DNA of 64,000 bases from Paracoccus sp. TOH (GTDB taxonomy: Bacteria > Pseudomonadota > Alphaproteobacteria > Rhodobacterales > Rhodobacteraceae), in contig NZ_CP098361.1 of NCBI RefSeq assembly GCF_030388245.1, positions 805,001 through 869,000 of the forward strand, read 5' to 3'. Under the pieces are notes generated by a model. The model was not told the DNA's origin. It saw only the letters and a list, made by a program, of their open reading frames with translations, and made no database searches. Shown here piece by piece: positions 18,218-26,312 of this stretch (within the stretch, counting starts at the first letter, position 1; each line of letters opens with the position of its first letter). The translations under genes were made by a program, and so were the position numbers.

Positions 18218-19450
18218 ATGTCCGACGCAATGCCTGTTCCGCTTCCTTCCCCCCCCGTGGTGCCTCGTCGGCGGCTGCGCGTGCTTGGAACGTCGGTGAC
18301 CTTGCTTGAGCCGGTCCGGGTGCAGGCCGAAATCGATCTGGGATTCGACATCCATTTCGCGCTCCGGGATTTCCCGTCGTGTCAGCGATTCGCCGCGATG
18401 GAGCCGGACAGCTATGACGTTTACGAACAGTGCTTTCACAACCTTGACATTGTCTGGTTCTGGGGGGCCTTGCAGCCCATCGACACCGCGCGGATCCGCG
18501 AATGGGATAATCTTTCCAATCTGGCCAAGCTGGGAACCAGCAGCCGCTATGCCGAGCGTGGCCTGGGAGACGCTCCCGTCAAGAAGCTCTATATCCAGCC
18601 CGGCGGCTTTCTGGGGCCGAGACCCTCGCGCTATATCAGCATGCTGCCCACTGTCCACAATATGGACAGCTTCGGGTATGATCCGCAGGTTTTCGGGCAT
18701 GGGCCGGATGTAAGGCCCAGTTGGGCCTGGCTGCTGGACGGTCGCGCCAGGGGGCGCATCGCCTTGGTGGACGAGCCGGCGATCGGCTTTTTCGACATCG
18801 CGCTGGCGGTCGAGGCCATCGGCGAAATCCAGTTCGCCGATATCGGCAACATGACCATCGACGAGATCAACGCCCTGATGCGCGTTCTGGAACGCAAGCG
18901 TCAGGACGGGTTCTTCTGCGGCACCTGGCGCGACGGTGACGGCGCCGCGGCTTTGGTCGAGGCCGGCCGCGTTTCCGTTCAAAGCATGTGGGCACCGGTC
19001 TACGGCAAGCTGGGCAAGGCCGGCAGGAGATTCCTGGACGCAGTCCCGGTCGAGGGCTATCGCGCCTGGCATGGCGGCGGCAGCCTGTCGCGACACTTGC
19101 ACGGGGCCGAACTGGACATGGCCTATGAATATCTGAACTGGTGGCTGTCGGGCCATGCCGGAGCGGTGATGGCGCGGCAGGGCTATTACATCGCCAATCC
19201 AACCTGTGCCCGCGACCATCTGACCCCGGAAGAATGGGCCTATTGGTATGAGGGCAAGACGGCGGCCTGCGATCTCTGCGATCCATATGGCGACGTGGTG
19301 GTGCGGGCGGGCGACCGGCGGGCCGGCGGATCCTATCTGGACCGCACCCGCCACATTGCGATCTGGAACACGGTGATGGACGAATACAATTACGCCGCCC
19401 GCGCTTGGGAGCGGTTTGTCCGCCGCGTGAACGATGGGGCATCGGCATGA
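18218..19450 (+). CDS. Polyamine-type solute-binding-protein homologue lacking a signal peptide
   Basis: This 410-residue protein is related along its length to the Tat-exported binding protein at 25017. Matching blocks are MLPTVHNMDSFGYDP here against MVPSVYNFDSIGFRP there, and a QGYYIANP..WAYWYEG block against QGYYSPND..FAFWYEG. Unlike that protein it has no Sec or Tat signal: the N-terminus is a Pro-rich stretch followed at once by the first beta strand (RRLRVLGTSVTLLEPV). ATG 18218 has GAGGG upstream. It overlaps the GntR gene by ATGA, so the two are co-translated. A cytoplasmic ligand sensor feeding the regulator is a reasonable hypothesis; loss of export by decay is the alternative. Confidence 0.75.
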   Translation: MSDAMPVPLPSPPVVPRRRLRVLGTSVTLLEPVRVQAEIDLGFDIHFALRDFPSCQRFAAMEPDSYDVYEQCFHNLDIVWFWGALQPIDTARIREWDNLSNLAKLGTSSRYAERGLGDAPVKKLYIQPGGFLGPRPSRYISMLPTVHNMDSFGYDPQVFGHGPDVRPSWAWLLDGRARGRIALVDEPAIGFFDIALAVEAIGEIQFADIGNMTIDEINALMRVLERKRQDGFFCGTWRDGDGAAALVEAGRVSVQSMWAPVYGKLGKAGRRFLDAVPVEGYRAWHGGGSLSRHLHGAELDMAYEYLNWWLSGHAGAVMARQGYYIANPTCARDHLTPEEWAYWYEGKTAACDLCDPYGDVVVRAGDRRAGGSYLDRTRHIAIWNTVMDEYNYAARAWERFVRRVNDGASA

Positions 19451-20430
19451 TCCGCGCGGCCAACCCCCTGGCGCAGGAGCCGCGTTATGAACTGATCACG
19501 CGTGTCCTGCGCGACAATATTCGGACCGGCGTGCTGCCGGATGGCTTTGTGCTGCTGGAGGCGCCCATTGCCGCGATGATGCGCACCAGCCGGGTGCCAG
19601 TGCAGGCTGCGCTGCGCAGGTTGCTGGACGAAGGCCTGGTGCACCGTTTCGAAGGCCGCGGCTATCTGGTGGGGCAGGCGGGGCCCGCGCTTCAGCCGCT
19701 GCGCGGCGATATCCGCGACTTGTCGATCAGCATCCCGTCGGAGGTCGAGGATGCCCTGCAGACTCGCGGCACCTGGCGTCACGTATACGACCAGGTCGAG
19801 GAAGAGATCGCTTCTTGCCAGATATTTGGTGAATTCCGCATCATCGAGTCGGAGCTGGCCGAGTGCTTGGGCGTCAGCCGGACCGTTGCGCGCGATGTTC
19901 TGGCGCGCCTGCACGAACGTGGCCTGATACGCAAAAGCACGACCTCGCACTGGATTGCGGGGCCGTTGACCGCGCGAATCGTCAGCGAGAAATTCGAACT
20001 GCGCGGCATCATCGAACCTGCGGCGCTGCGGTTGGCTGCGGCAAACATCCGCTATGCCGAAGTGGATGTGCTGCTGGAGCGGATCGGCACCGATGCTTCC
20101 ATCACGCCGCAGTATCTGGGCGATGCGCTGCTGGAACATTGTATCGCGCAGGCGCCAAACACGACGCTGGTGGAGATGATCCGGGGCAACCGCCTGCTTC
20201 TGTCAGCGGTTGACAGGGCGTTGATCCAGCTGGGCTTGCCGCGGGATGAGGAAACGATCGAGCAGTACCAGACGCTGTTCGACCTTATCTCCAGGCATCC
20301 GATTGATTCTGCATGTGAATATCTGAAGGATCAGATGCTGATCGCGGCGCGGCGCTATCTGGCGCGGATGAAAATCGTGGCCGTGATCAGCGATGCGGGC
20401 GATTTCGCCCCTTACCTGAGTCCATTGTAA
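19447..20430 (+). CDS. GntR-type regulator with two winged-helix domains
   Basis: This 327-residue protein starts at ATG 19447, overlapping the previous stop. A first GntR winged helix covers residues 1-70 (SRVPVQAALRRLLDEGLV). A second covers about 90-165 (LGVSRTVARDVLARLHERGLI). An all-helical FCD-like domain follows. Normal FadR/FCD proteins have one winged helix and about 220-250 residues. The FCD histidines that bind metal are mostly replaced (EQYQTLFDLI where EH is usual, and no His in the last helix). It probably controls the transporter operon that begins 250 bp downstream, where a perfect palindrome lies. Confidence 0.85.
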   Translation: MIRAANPLAQEPRYELITRVLRDNIRTGVLPDGFVLLEAPIAAMMRTSRVPVQAALRRLLDEGLVHRFEGRGYLVGQAGPALQPLRGDIRDLSISIPSEVEDALQTRGTWRHVYDQVEEEIASCQIFGEFRIIESELAECLGVSRTVARDVLARLHERGLIRKSTTSHWIAGPLTARIVSEKFELRGIIEPAALRLAAANIRYAEVDVLLERIGTDASITPQYLGDALLEHCIAQAPNTTLVEMIRGNRLLLSAVDRALIQLGLPRDEETIEQYQTLFDLISRHPIDSACEYLKDQMLIAARRYLARMKIVAVISDAGDFAPYLSPL

Positions 20431-20681
20431 AGCGGATATTGTGTTCAATAATCGTTATTAGATCCGCAGAATCACTCGCTCACGTCCGCTTTCCCGCTGC
20501 AACGCGGCGAAAAATTATCGAAATGGCGACATTTCGGAAGTTTTTTGTCGTTGACAGGTAAGATAAGCAACTATTTCATACAAAGTACGTTTTGATGGAG
20601 CCGCAGCCGCTTGGCTCGACCATCAAGGGAATAACAACCGGGCACCGCTTTGGCAGGTATCCCGGAGTTTCAGGTGAGGTG
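20431..20681. promoter_or_regulatory. AT-rich leader and promoter region of the transporter operon
   Basis: This 251-bp stretch is clearly AT-richer than its surroundings. GCGGAT (20432-20437) and ATCCGC (20462-20467) enclose AATAA-tcg-TTATT, a hairpin that may end the GntR transcript. A perfect palindrome CGAAATG-GCGA-CATTTCG lies at 20519-20536. A consensus -35 TTGACA is at 20551-20556; the -10 is weak (TTTCAT or nearby). A minor in-frame ATG at 20595 precedes the preferred ATPase start at 20682. Confidence 0.6.
20519..20536. promoter_or_regulatory. Perfect palindrome, candidate GntR operator
   Basis: Seven-bp arms CGAAATG and CATTTCG surround GCGA. The site ends 14 bp before the TTGACA box and 83 bp after the regulator stop, a plausible place for activation or repression of the operon by the upstream GntR protein. 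Confidence 0.5.
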
Positions 20682-21761
20682 ATGGTGGACACGGCAGTCT
20701 TCAGGCTTGAGGGCGTGACCAAGCGCTATGGCGATCTGGTTGCTCTCGACAATGCGACGCTGGAAGCGGGTGCGAATGAATATATCTCTCTCCTCGGCCC
20801 GTCGGGTTCAGGAAAAACGACACTGCTGCGCGTCATTGCGGGGTTCGAGGCCCCCGAGGCGGGCAGGGTATATTTTGAGGGGCGCGACATTACCCATGTT
20901 CCGGCCCATGAGCGCGGCATCGGGTTCGTTTTCCAGAACTTTGCGCTGTTCCCGCATCTGACGGTCATACAGAATGTCGCCTTCGGCCTGACGCATGGCA
21001 AGTCGGGTCTCAGCCCGTCCGAAATCGAGCGGCGCAGTCTTGAGATGATTGATCTGGTTGGCCTTTCGGGCATGGAGGGGCGAGGCGTAGACCAGATTTC
21101 CGGCGGGCAGCGCCAGCGGGTGGCTTTGGCCCGGACGCTGACCATGCACCCCCGGCTGGTGCTGCTGGATGAACCGCTGGGCGCGCTTGATGCCAACCTG
21201 CGTGGCCGGATGCGCAACGAGCTGCGCGCGATCCGCGAGCGGCTGGGTGTGACCTTCCTGCATGTGACGGGCAGCGAGACCGAGGCGTTGGCGATGGGCG
21301 ACCGCGTGGTGGTGCTGAACCGTGGCCGCATCATCCAGACCGGCAAGCCCAACGATGTCTATGATCGTCCGGCGTCGCCGGACGTGGCGCATTTCCTCAA
21401 CCGCTTCAACCTTTTCGACGGGCGGCTGTCGGGTGGCGTGTTCTCTGGCGTATTCGGTGTCGCGCCTGCCGGCCAGGCCGTCCATGCCGACCGCGATATC
21501 TACGCCGTGCGCTATGACCGGATCAACGTGCTTCCGGTTGGGGCGGGGGCGGACGGGCCCGGGATCAGGGCCAAGTTCCTGACCTCGGAATATCTCGGCT
21601 CGTCGATCGTCAACTTTTTCGAGACGGCGGATGGCGAGGTGATCGAAATGGAGCACCATCTCAGCCTGGGCGCCCCGCAGACCTTCGAGATCCGGCAGGA
21701 CTACCTGCTGACATGGAACCCCGAACAGGCCATCGCCTTTGGCCGTGAGGCACGCTCATGA
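20682..21761 (+). CDS. ABC transporter ATP-binding protein, spermidine/putrescine (PotA) type
   Basis: This 359-residue ATPase has Walker A GPSGSGKTT, a Q-loop in FVFQNFALFPH, the signature SGGQRQRVALART and Walker B RLVLLDEPLGALD. A C-terminal TOBE-like part follows from about residue 245. Start 20682 is preferred: GAGG lies just upstream and the family core begins 5 residues later, whereas a start at 20595 would add 29 residues unlike the family. The last codons overlap the permease start by ATGA. A second ATPase (26313) lies in the same operon, so the two may form a heterodimer or serve alternately. Confidence 0.92.
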   Translation: MVDTAVFRLEGVTKRYGDLVALDNATLEAGANEYISLLGPSGSGKTTLLRVIAGFEAPEAGRVYFEGRDITHVPAHERGIGFVFQNFALFPHLTVIQNVAFGLTHGKSGLSPSEIERRSLEMIDLVGLSGMEGRGVDQISGGQRQRVALARTLTMHPRLVLLDEPLGALDANLRGRMRNELRAIRERLGVTFLHVTGSETEALAMGDRVVVLNRGRIIQTGKPNDVYDRPASPDVAHFLNRFNLFDGRLSGGVFSGVFGVAPAGQAVHADRDIYAVRYDRINVLPVGAGADGPGIRAKFLTSEYLGSSIVNFFETADGEVIEMEHHLSLGAPQTFEIRQDYLLTWNPEQAIAFGREARS

Positions 21762-22630
21762 CCAGCTCTACCACGATCCAGAAACGCCAGGCCGATGTGA
21801 CGCGCTGGCTTTTGGCGCCCGGCATCATCTGGATGATGCTGTTTCTTGTGCTGCCTATCTTGATGATCGTCTATGTTTCCTTCTGGACGCAGACGACTTT
21901 CAACATTTCGCCCGATCCGACGCTGGACAGCTGGAAGCAGTTCTTCATTTCCGACACCTATGTCGGCTCACTGTGGACGACGGTGCGCATCTGGCTGATC
22001 GTTCTGGCCTGTACTTTCCTGGTCGGCTATCCAACGGCGCTGTTCGTGGGCTTGTTCATCAAGTCCAAGGCGCTGTCGACGATCCTGCTGGTGGTCTGCG
22101 TCATCCCGTTCTGGACATCGTTTCTGATCCGCGTTCTTGCCTGGCGGCCGATGCTTGGCAAAGAGGGTGCCATCAACATCGTGCTGATGAAGCTGGGCAT
22201 TATCAGCCAGCCCATCGAAGTTCTGCTGTTCACCGAACTGTCCGTCGTCATCGGCATGACCCAGATCTACTGTGTCTTCATGGTCGGCCCGATTGCCTTC
22301 ATGCTTTCGCGCATCGACCGAAACGTCATCGAGGCCGCGCGTGATCTTGGCGCGGGTTTTGGCCGGATCTTCTGGAAGATCATCTTTCCCCTTTCGTTGC
22401 CAGGGGTCGTCGTCGGCGCAATCTTTGTCTCGGTCATGGTTCTGGGCGAATTCGCCACCTCGGGCGCGCTGTCGGGCCGCAAGGTGAACCTGCTGGGCAA
22501 TATCATCGTAACGCAGGTCGGCTCGTTGAAATGGGCGATGGCTTCGGTGGTGGGTGTGATCCTGACCGTGGTCATGGGTATCGTGATCGCCGGCTTCCTG
22601 CGCATCGTCGACCTGAAGCGGGAGCTGTGA
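21758..22630 (+). CDS. ABC transporter permease, PotB type
   Basis: This 290-residue inner-membrane protein has about six transmembrane segments and the cytoplasmic coupling motif EAARDLGAGFGRIFWKIIFP near residue 190, which docks onto the ATPase. It begins ATGA-overlapped with the ATPase gene, and the second permease starts 3 nt after its stop. The length and the first periplasmic loop before the permease core fit PotB-type subunits of polyamine and related importers. It is part of the complete importer encoded at 20682-27416. Confidence 0.93.
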   Translation: MTSSTTIQKRQADVTRWLLAPGIIWMMLFLVLPILMIVYVSFWTQTTFNISPDPTLDSWKQFFISDTYVGSLWTTVRIWLIVLACTFLVGYPTALFVGLFIKSKALSTILLVVCVIPFWTSFLIRVLAWRPMLGKEGAINIVLMKLGIISQPIEVLLFTELSVVIGMTQIYCVFMVGPIAFMLSRIDRNVIEAARDLGAGFGRIFWKIIFPLSLPGVVVGAIFVSVMVLGEFATSGALSGRKVNLLGNIIVTQVGSLKWAMASVVGVILTVVMGIVIAGFLRIVDLKREL

Positions 22631-22633
22631 ACC

Positions 22634-23485
22634 ATGGAATCGCGTGTATTCAAACCCGTTCTCGGACTCTATGTCGTCCTTTTCGTACTGTTCCTCTATG
22701 GCCCGTTCGTCGTTCTGACGATCCTGTCGTTCCAGCAGGGCCCCGAGGGCGGGCCGCAGTTCCCGATCATCGAATGGTCGTCCTATTGGTACAAGCACAT
22801 CTTCGGCCTGACCCCGCCGTCGCGCGTGGCGCCGCTGCCCTTTGGCGAAGCATTGGTGCGCTCGCTGATGCTGGCTCTGATGACCATGGTGGTCTCGACC
22901 GTTCTGGGCGTGATGTCCGCGCAGGCGTTCCGGCGCAAATTCAAGGGGTCAGGCGCCGTATTCTACCTGATCGTGCTGGGCATGATGGTGCCGGGTGTGC
23001 TGACCGGGCTGGGCACCTCGCTTCTGGCCAACAACGTGGTCGGGATAGAGCGGCACTGGTACACCACCGCATTTGCGACCCATGTGGCCTATACGTTCCC
23101 CTTTGCCTTCCTGGTGATGCTGGCGGTGCTCAACCGCTTTGACGGTTCCGTGGAGGAGGCAGCCTGGTCGCTCGGCGTCGACCCCTGGACGACCTTTCGC
23201 AAGGTCACGTTCCCACTGATCTTCCCGGGCGTCCTGTCCGCGATGCTGTTCGCATTCACCCTCAGCCTCGACGAGTTCCCACGCACGCTGTTCGCTTCAG
23301 GGCGCGATCAGACTCTGCCGCTGGCGATTTACGGTACCTTCTCGGTCGAGATCCATCCCAACATCTTTGCTTTCGGCGTGCTGACGACGCTGTTCTCGTT
23401 TGCGCTTCTGTCGGTCTATGGCATCCTGATGGGCCTCTCCGTGCGCCGCGCCAAGAAGATTGCGATGCAGGAGGAAGTGGCATGA
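22634..23485 (+). CDS. ABC transporter permease, PotC type
   Basis: This 283-residue permease has an N-terminal hydrophobic helix (LGLYVVLFVLFLYGPFVVL) and five further membrane segments. Its EAA loop reads EAAWSLGVDPWTTFRKVTFP near residue 175. It pairs with the upstream PotB-like subunit to form the membrane channel. It overlaps the first short-chain dehydrogenase gene by ATGA, so uptake and metabolism are translationally coupled. Confidence 0.93.
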   Translation: MESRVFKPVLGLYVVLFVLFLYGPFVVLTILSFQQGPEGGPQFPIIEWSSYWYKHIFGLTPPSRVAPLPFGEALVRSLMLALMTMVVSTVLGVMSAQAFRRKFKGSGAVFYLIVLGMMVPGVLTGLGTSLLANNVVGIERHWYTTAFATHVAYTFPFAFLVMLAVLNRFDGSVEEAAWSLGVDPWTTFRKVTFPLIFPGVLSAMLFAFTLSLDEFPRTLFASGRDQTLPLAIYGTFSVEIHPNIFAFGVLTTLFSFALLSVYGILMGLSVRRAKKIAMQEEVA

Positions 23486-24213
23486 GCGACGCTCAAACCG
23501 TCATCGTGACCGGCGCAGGCTCGGGCATTGGCCGGGAAATCGCTGTCAGACTGGCCCGAGATGGCTTCAATGTGATGGTCAACGACTATCGGGCCGAAGC
23601 CGCGGCAGCGGTTGCCGCTGAGATCGGTCCGCGTGCGGCGGCGTGCGCCGGGGACGTGTCTGATGAGGCGGACGTTGCCGCCCTCGTGGCCCGGACCGGG
23701 GCCGCCTTCGGTACCGTCACCCACCTGGTGAACAACGCTGGGCATGTGCACCAGTCCCGTTTCACCGATCTGGCGCCAGCCGATTTCGATCGGATGATTG
23801 CCGTCCATCTGCGCGGCACCTTCCTGTGCAGCAAAGCGGTGATCGGCGGGATGCTGGCGCGCAAGGCCGGGGTGATCGTCAACATGGCCTCTCAGCTAGG
23901 ACAAATCGGCGGGGTGGAGCTGGCGCATTATAGTGCCGCCAAGGCCGGAATAATCGGTATGACCAAGGCGCTGGCCCGCGAAGTTTCCGCCAGCGGGGTG
24001 CGGGTGAACGCCGTGGCGCCCGGCCCGATCAATACGCCGCTGGTGCGCGGCCTGTCCGAGGACTGGCGACGCGCCAAGGCCGCGGAACTGCCGCTGGGCC
24101 GCTTTGGCGAGCCCGCGGAAGTGGCCGCCGCCGTTGCCTTCCTGTGTTCGCCAGCCGGGTCGTTGTTTGTCGGCCAGACGCTGGGCCCCAATTCCGGAGA
24201 CGTGATGCTATGA
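23482..24213 (+). CDS. Short-chain dehydrogenase/reductase 1
   Basis: This 243-residue classical SDR uses NAD(P)(H) in the cytoplasm. Motifs are TGAGSGIGREI (cofactor binding, residue 11), NNAG (near 86) and the catalytic Y-x3-K in HYSAAKAG (near 152). The C-terminal SPAGSLFVGQTLGPNSG is in the usual place but lacks the common VDGG ending. It lies between the permease and a second SDR, with ATGA overlaps on both sides. The two SDRs could act in sequence or as a pair on an imported alcohol or ketone; the substrate is unknown. Confidence 0.9.
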   Translation: MSDAQTVIVTGAGSGIGREIAVRLARDGFNVMVNDYRAEAAAAVAAEIGPRAAACAGDVSDEADVAALVARTGAAFGTVTHLVNNAGHVHQSRFTDLAPADFDRMIAVHLRGTFLCSKAVIGGMLARKAGVIVNMASQLGQIGGVELAHYSAAKAGIIGMTKALAREVSASGVRVNAVAPGPINTPLVRGLSEDWRRAKAAELPLGRFGEPAEVAAAVAFLCSPAGSLFVGQTLGPNSGDVML

Positions 24214-24965
24214 CGAAGACAGTTTTGATCACGGGTGCCGGCATTGGCATCGGCCGGGCCGCGGCCATGGCTTTTGCGGCGGCCGGCCACCATGTCGTCG
24301 TGACCGATGTGCTGGACGCTGAAGGCCGGTCCTGCGTGGACGCGATCCGCGCCTCGGATGGCAGTGCCGAATATCACCATCTTGATGTGCGCTCGACCGA
24401 AGCCGCCGATGTGCTCGTGGCCCGGATCGAGGCAGAGCGCGGCGGCATCGACGTGATCGTCGCCAATGCCGGCATCGCCCACAAGGTGCCCCTGCCGGCC
24501 CTGACCGATGAGAAGTGGGACCATACCTTCGACATCGACCTGAAGGGCATCTTCCGCGTCATCCGCCCGACGCTGCCTGGCATGAAGGCCAGGGGCAAGG
24601 GCGCGATCGTCGCGCTGTCGTCAATCATGGGTGTGGCCTATGGTTGGGACGAGCATGTGCATTACTCCGCGGCCAAGTCGGGCGTGGTCGGCCTGGTACG
24701 CGGTCTTGCCGTCGAACTGGCGCGCGACGGCATCCGCGTCAACGGGGTGGCGCCGGGCTACATACGCACCGCGCAACTTCTGTCCAGGGAAAACTCGCTT
24801 GGCCCGGAAGCCGCGGAGAAAGCGGGCGAATTCATTCCGATGGGCCGCCTCGGCGAGCCGGAAGACATCGCCGATGTTGTTGTGTTCCTGGCATCCGAGG
24901 GCGCCCGCTACATGACCGGACAGGTTGTCGTGGTGGACGGAGGATTGCTCGTCGGCCGCTACTGA
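24210..24965 (+). CDS. Short-chain dehydrogenase/reductase 2
   Basis: This 251-residue classical SDR has the cofactor motif TGAGIGIGRAA at residue 8, ANAG near 84, the catalytic YSAAK near 152 and the standard tail TGQVVVVDGG. ATG 24210 overlaps the previous stop and begins 3 residues before the first beta strand, so the longer in-frame start is rejected. It resembles the first SDR only at family level. It ends 51 bp before the solute-binding protein gene. Confidence 0.9.
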   Translation: MTKTVLITGAGIGIGRAAAMAFAAAGHHVVVTDVLDAEGRSCVDAIRASDGSAEYHHLDVRSTEAADVLVARIEAERGGIDVIVANAGIAHKVPLPALTDEKWDHTFDIDLKGIFRVIRPTLPGMKARGKGAIVALSSIMGVAYGWDEHVHYSAAKSGVVGLVRGLAVELARDGIRVNGVAPGYIRTAQLLSRENSLGPEAAEKAGEFIPMGRLGEPEDIADVVVFLASEGARYMTGQVVVVDGGLLVGRY

Positions 24966-25016
24966 CCTTGGGCGATGCAAAAACAATCAACGTACTCAAC
25001 ATGGTGGGTGATACAC

Positions 25017-26240
25017 ATGCGTAACAAGTCGCTGTCGCGGCGTGGCTTCTTGCAGGGAACGGCCGGTTCCGTGGCGTTCGCGGCCGCTGGCATGCCGTTC
25101 CTTGGTTCCCAGCAGGCCTATGCGGCCGATCTGGCCTCGCAGGAGCTGCGCACAGTCGGTCTATCGGTGACTGTTCAGGAGCGGATCCTGAACGATTTCA
25201 AGGCTGCTTCTGGCGTAAGGTCAGTGGCGGGCAAGGCGGACATCTTTCCCAACACCCAGACCGAGCTGCTGTCCGGCTCGACTGCTTATGACTGCTGGGA
25301 AATCATCGCCGAGCGTCTGCCCTCGATCGTACAGACCGACCTGGCAGCACCGATCCCGGTGTCTTCGCTTAACAACTGGGCGGGCATCGGCGAATCTTTC
25401 CTGAAGCCCAGCGACAAATGGGAACCCCGCGCCCAGATCACCGGTCAGATCTGGACCGACGAAAGCCAGAGCCAGCTTTACATGGTGCCGTCGGTCTATA
25501 ACTTTGACTCGATCGGCTTCCGCCCGGACATGGTCGATCCCGAAGAGGCTGCCCTGTGGTCATCGCTTTTCGATCCGAAGTTCAAAGGCAAGACCGGCCT
25601 GAACGTGGACCCGTTGATTGCCTTTGGCCAGGCGATCATGGCCATGAACGAACTGGGCCTGCTTGCGGTGAAGAACCCCGGAAATCCGGATCCGGCGGCG
25701 ATCGAGGAGGCCGCGAAGTTTCTGATATCGAAGAAGAAAGAAGGTCAGTTCCGCGCGCTTTGGGGCGATTTTGGTGAGCTGGTGAACCTTCTCGCCTCTG
25801 GCGAGATGATCCTGGCCGATGCCTGGCAGCCGGCGGTCATGGCGGTCAAGGCGCAGGGCGTGAAATGCTCTTATGCCACAATGAAGAATGGCTACCGTGG
25901 CTGGGCGGTTGGCGTTTCGGCGCTGAAATCCTCGCCCAATTTCGATGCCGTCGTGGCCTATGCCGATTACTGGCTGTCGGGCGCCCCCGCGGTCGCCGTG
26001 TCCGAGCAGGGCTATTACTCGCCCAATGACAAGGTCAGGAACATCATGGCGCCAGAGAAATATGCCTTCTGGTACGAGGGGGCGCCGTGGGTCGGCGCGG
26101 AAGAGCGCGGCATCAAGGAAGGCGATTTGCGCGATGGCGGGTCTCTGGCTACCCGCGCTGCCAACGTCGCCTACTGGCACCAATGGCCGGACGAATATGA
26201 CCTGCTGATCCAGAAGTGGGACGAGTTCCTCTCGGCCTAA
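25017..26240 (+). CDS. ABC transporter substrate-binding protein with Tat signal, PotD type
   Basis: This 407-residue periplasmic binding protein opens with a twin-arginine signal (SRRGFLQG, then a hydrophobic Ala/Gly stretch) and a likely cleavage after AYA near residue 38. Tat export suggests folding or metal/ligand loading in the cytoplasm before transport, which is unusual but not rare for this family. The two-lobed fold is indicated by the SVYNFDSIGF block and the C-terminal ANVAYWHQWPDEY. It is homologous to the signal-less protein at 18218. A strong hairpin follows the stop, as often seen after highly expressed binding proteins. The ligand is unknown. Confidence 0.9.
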   Translation: MRNKSLSRRGFLQGTAGSVAFAAAGMPFLGSQQAYAADLASQELRTVGLSVTVQERILNDFKAASGVRSVAGKADIFPNTQTELLSGSTAYDCWEIIAERLPSIVQTDLAAPIPVSSLNNWAGIGESFLKPSDKWEPRAQITGQIWTDESQSQLYMVPSVYNFDSIGFRPDMVDPEEAALWSSLFDPKFKGKTGLNVDPLIAFGQAIMAMNELGLLAVKNPGNPDPAAIEEAAKFLISKKKEGQFRALWGDFGELVNLLASGEMILADAWQPAVMAVKAQGVKCSYATMKNGYRGWAVGVSALKSSPNFDAVVAYADYWLSGAPAVAVSEQGYYSPNDKVRNIMAPEKYAFWYEGAPWVGAEERGIKEGDLRDGGSLATRAANVAYWHQWPDEYDLLIQKWDEFLSA

Positions 26241-26255
26241 TCCTGCCAGATCCAC

Positions 26256-26281
26256 GGCCGGGGGTGCTGCAAGCCCCGGCC
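26256..26281 (+). terminator. Strong intercistronic hairpin after the binding-protein gene
   Basis: GGCCGGGG pairs with CCCCGGCC around a loop of about ten bases. No T-run follows and the next gene starts 31 bp later, so it more likely stabilises the binding-protein mRNA or attenuates read-through than fully terminates. Confidence 0.6.
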
Positions 26282-26312
26282 ACATATTGAACCGCAATTC
26301 AAGGAATACCCA

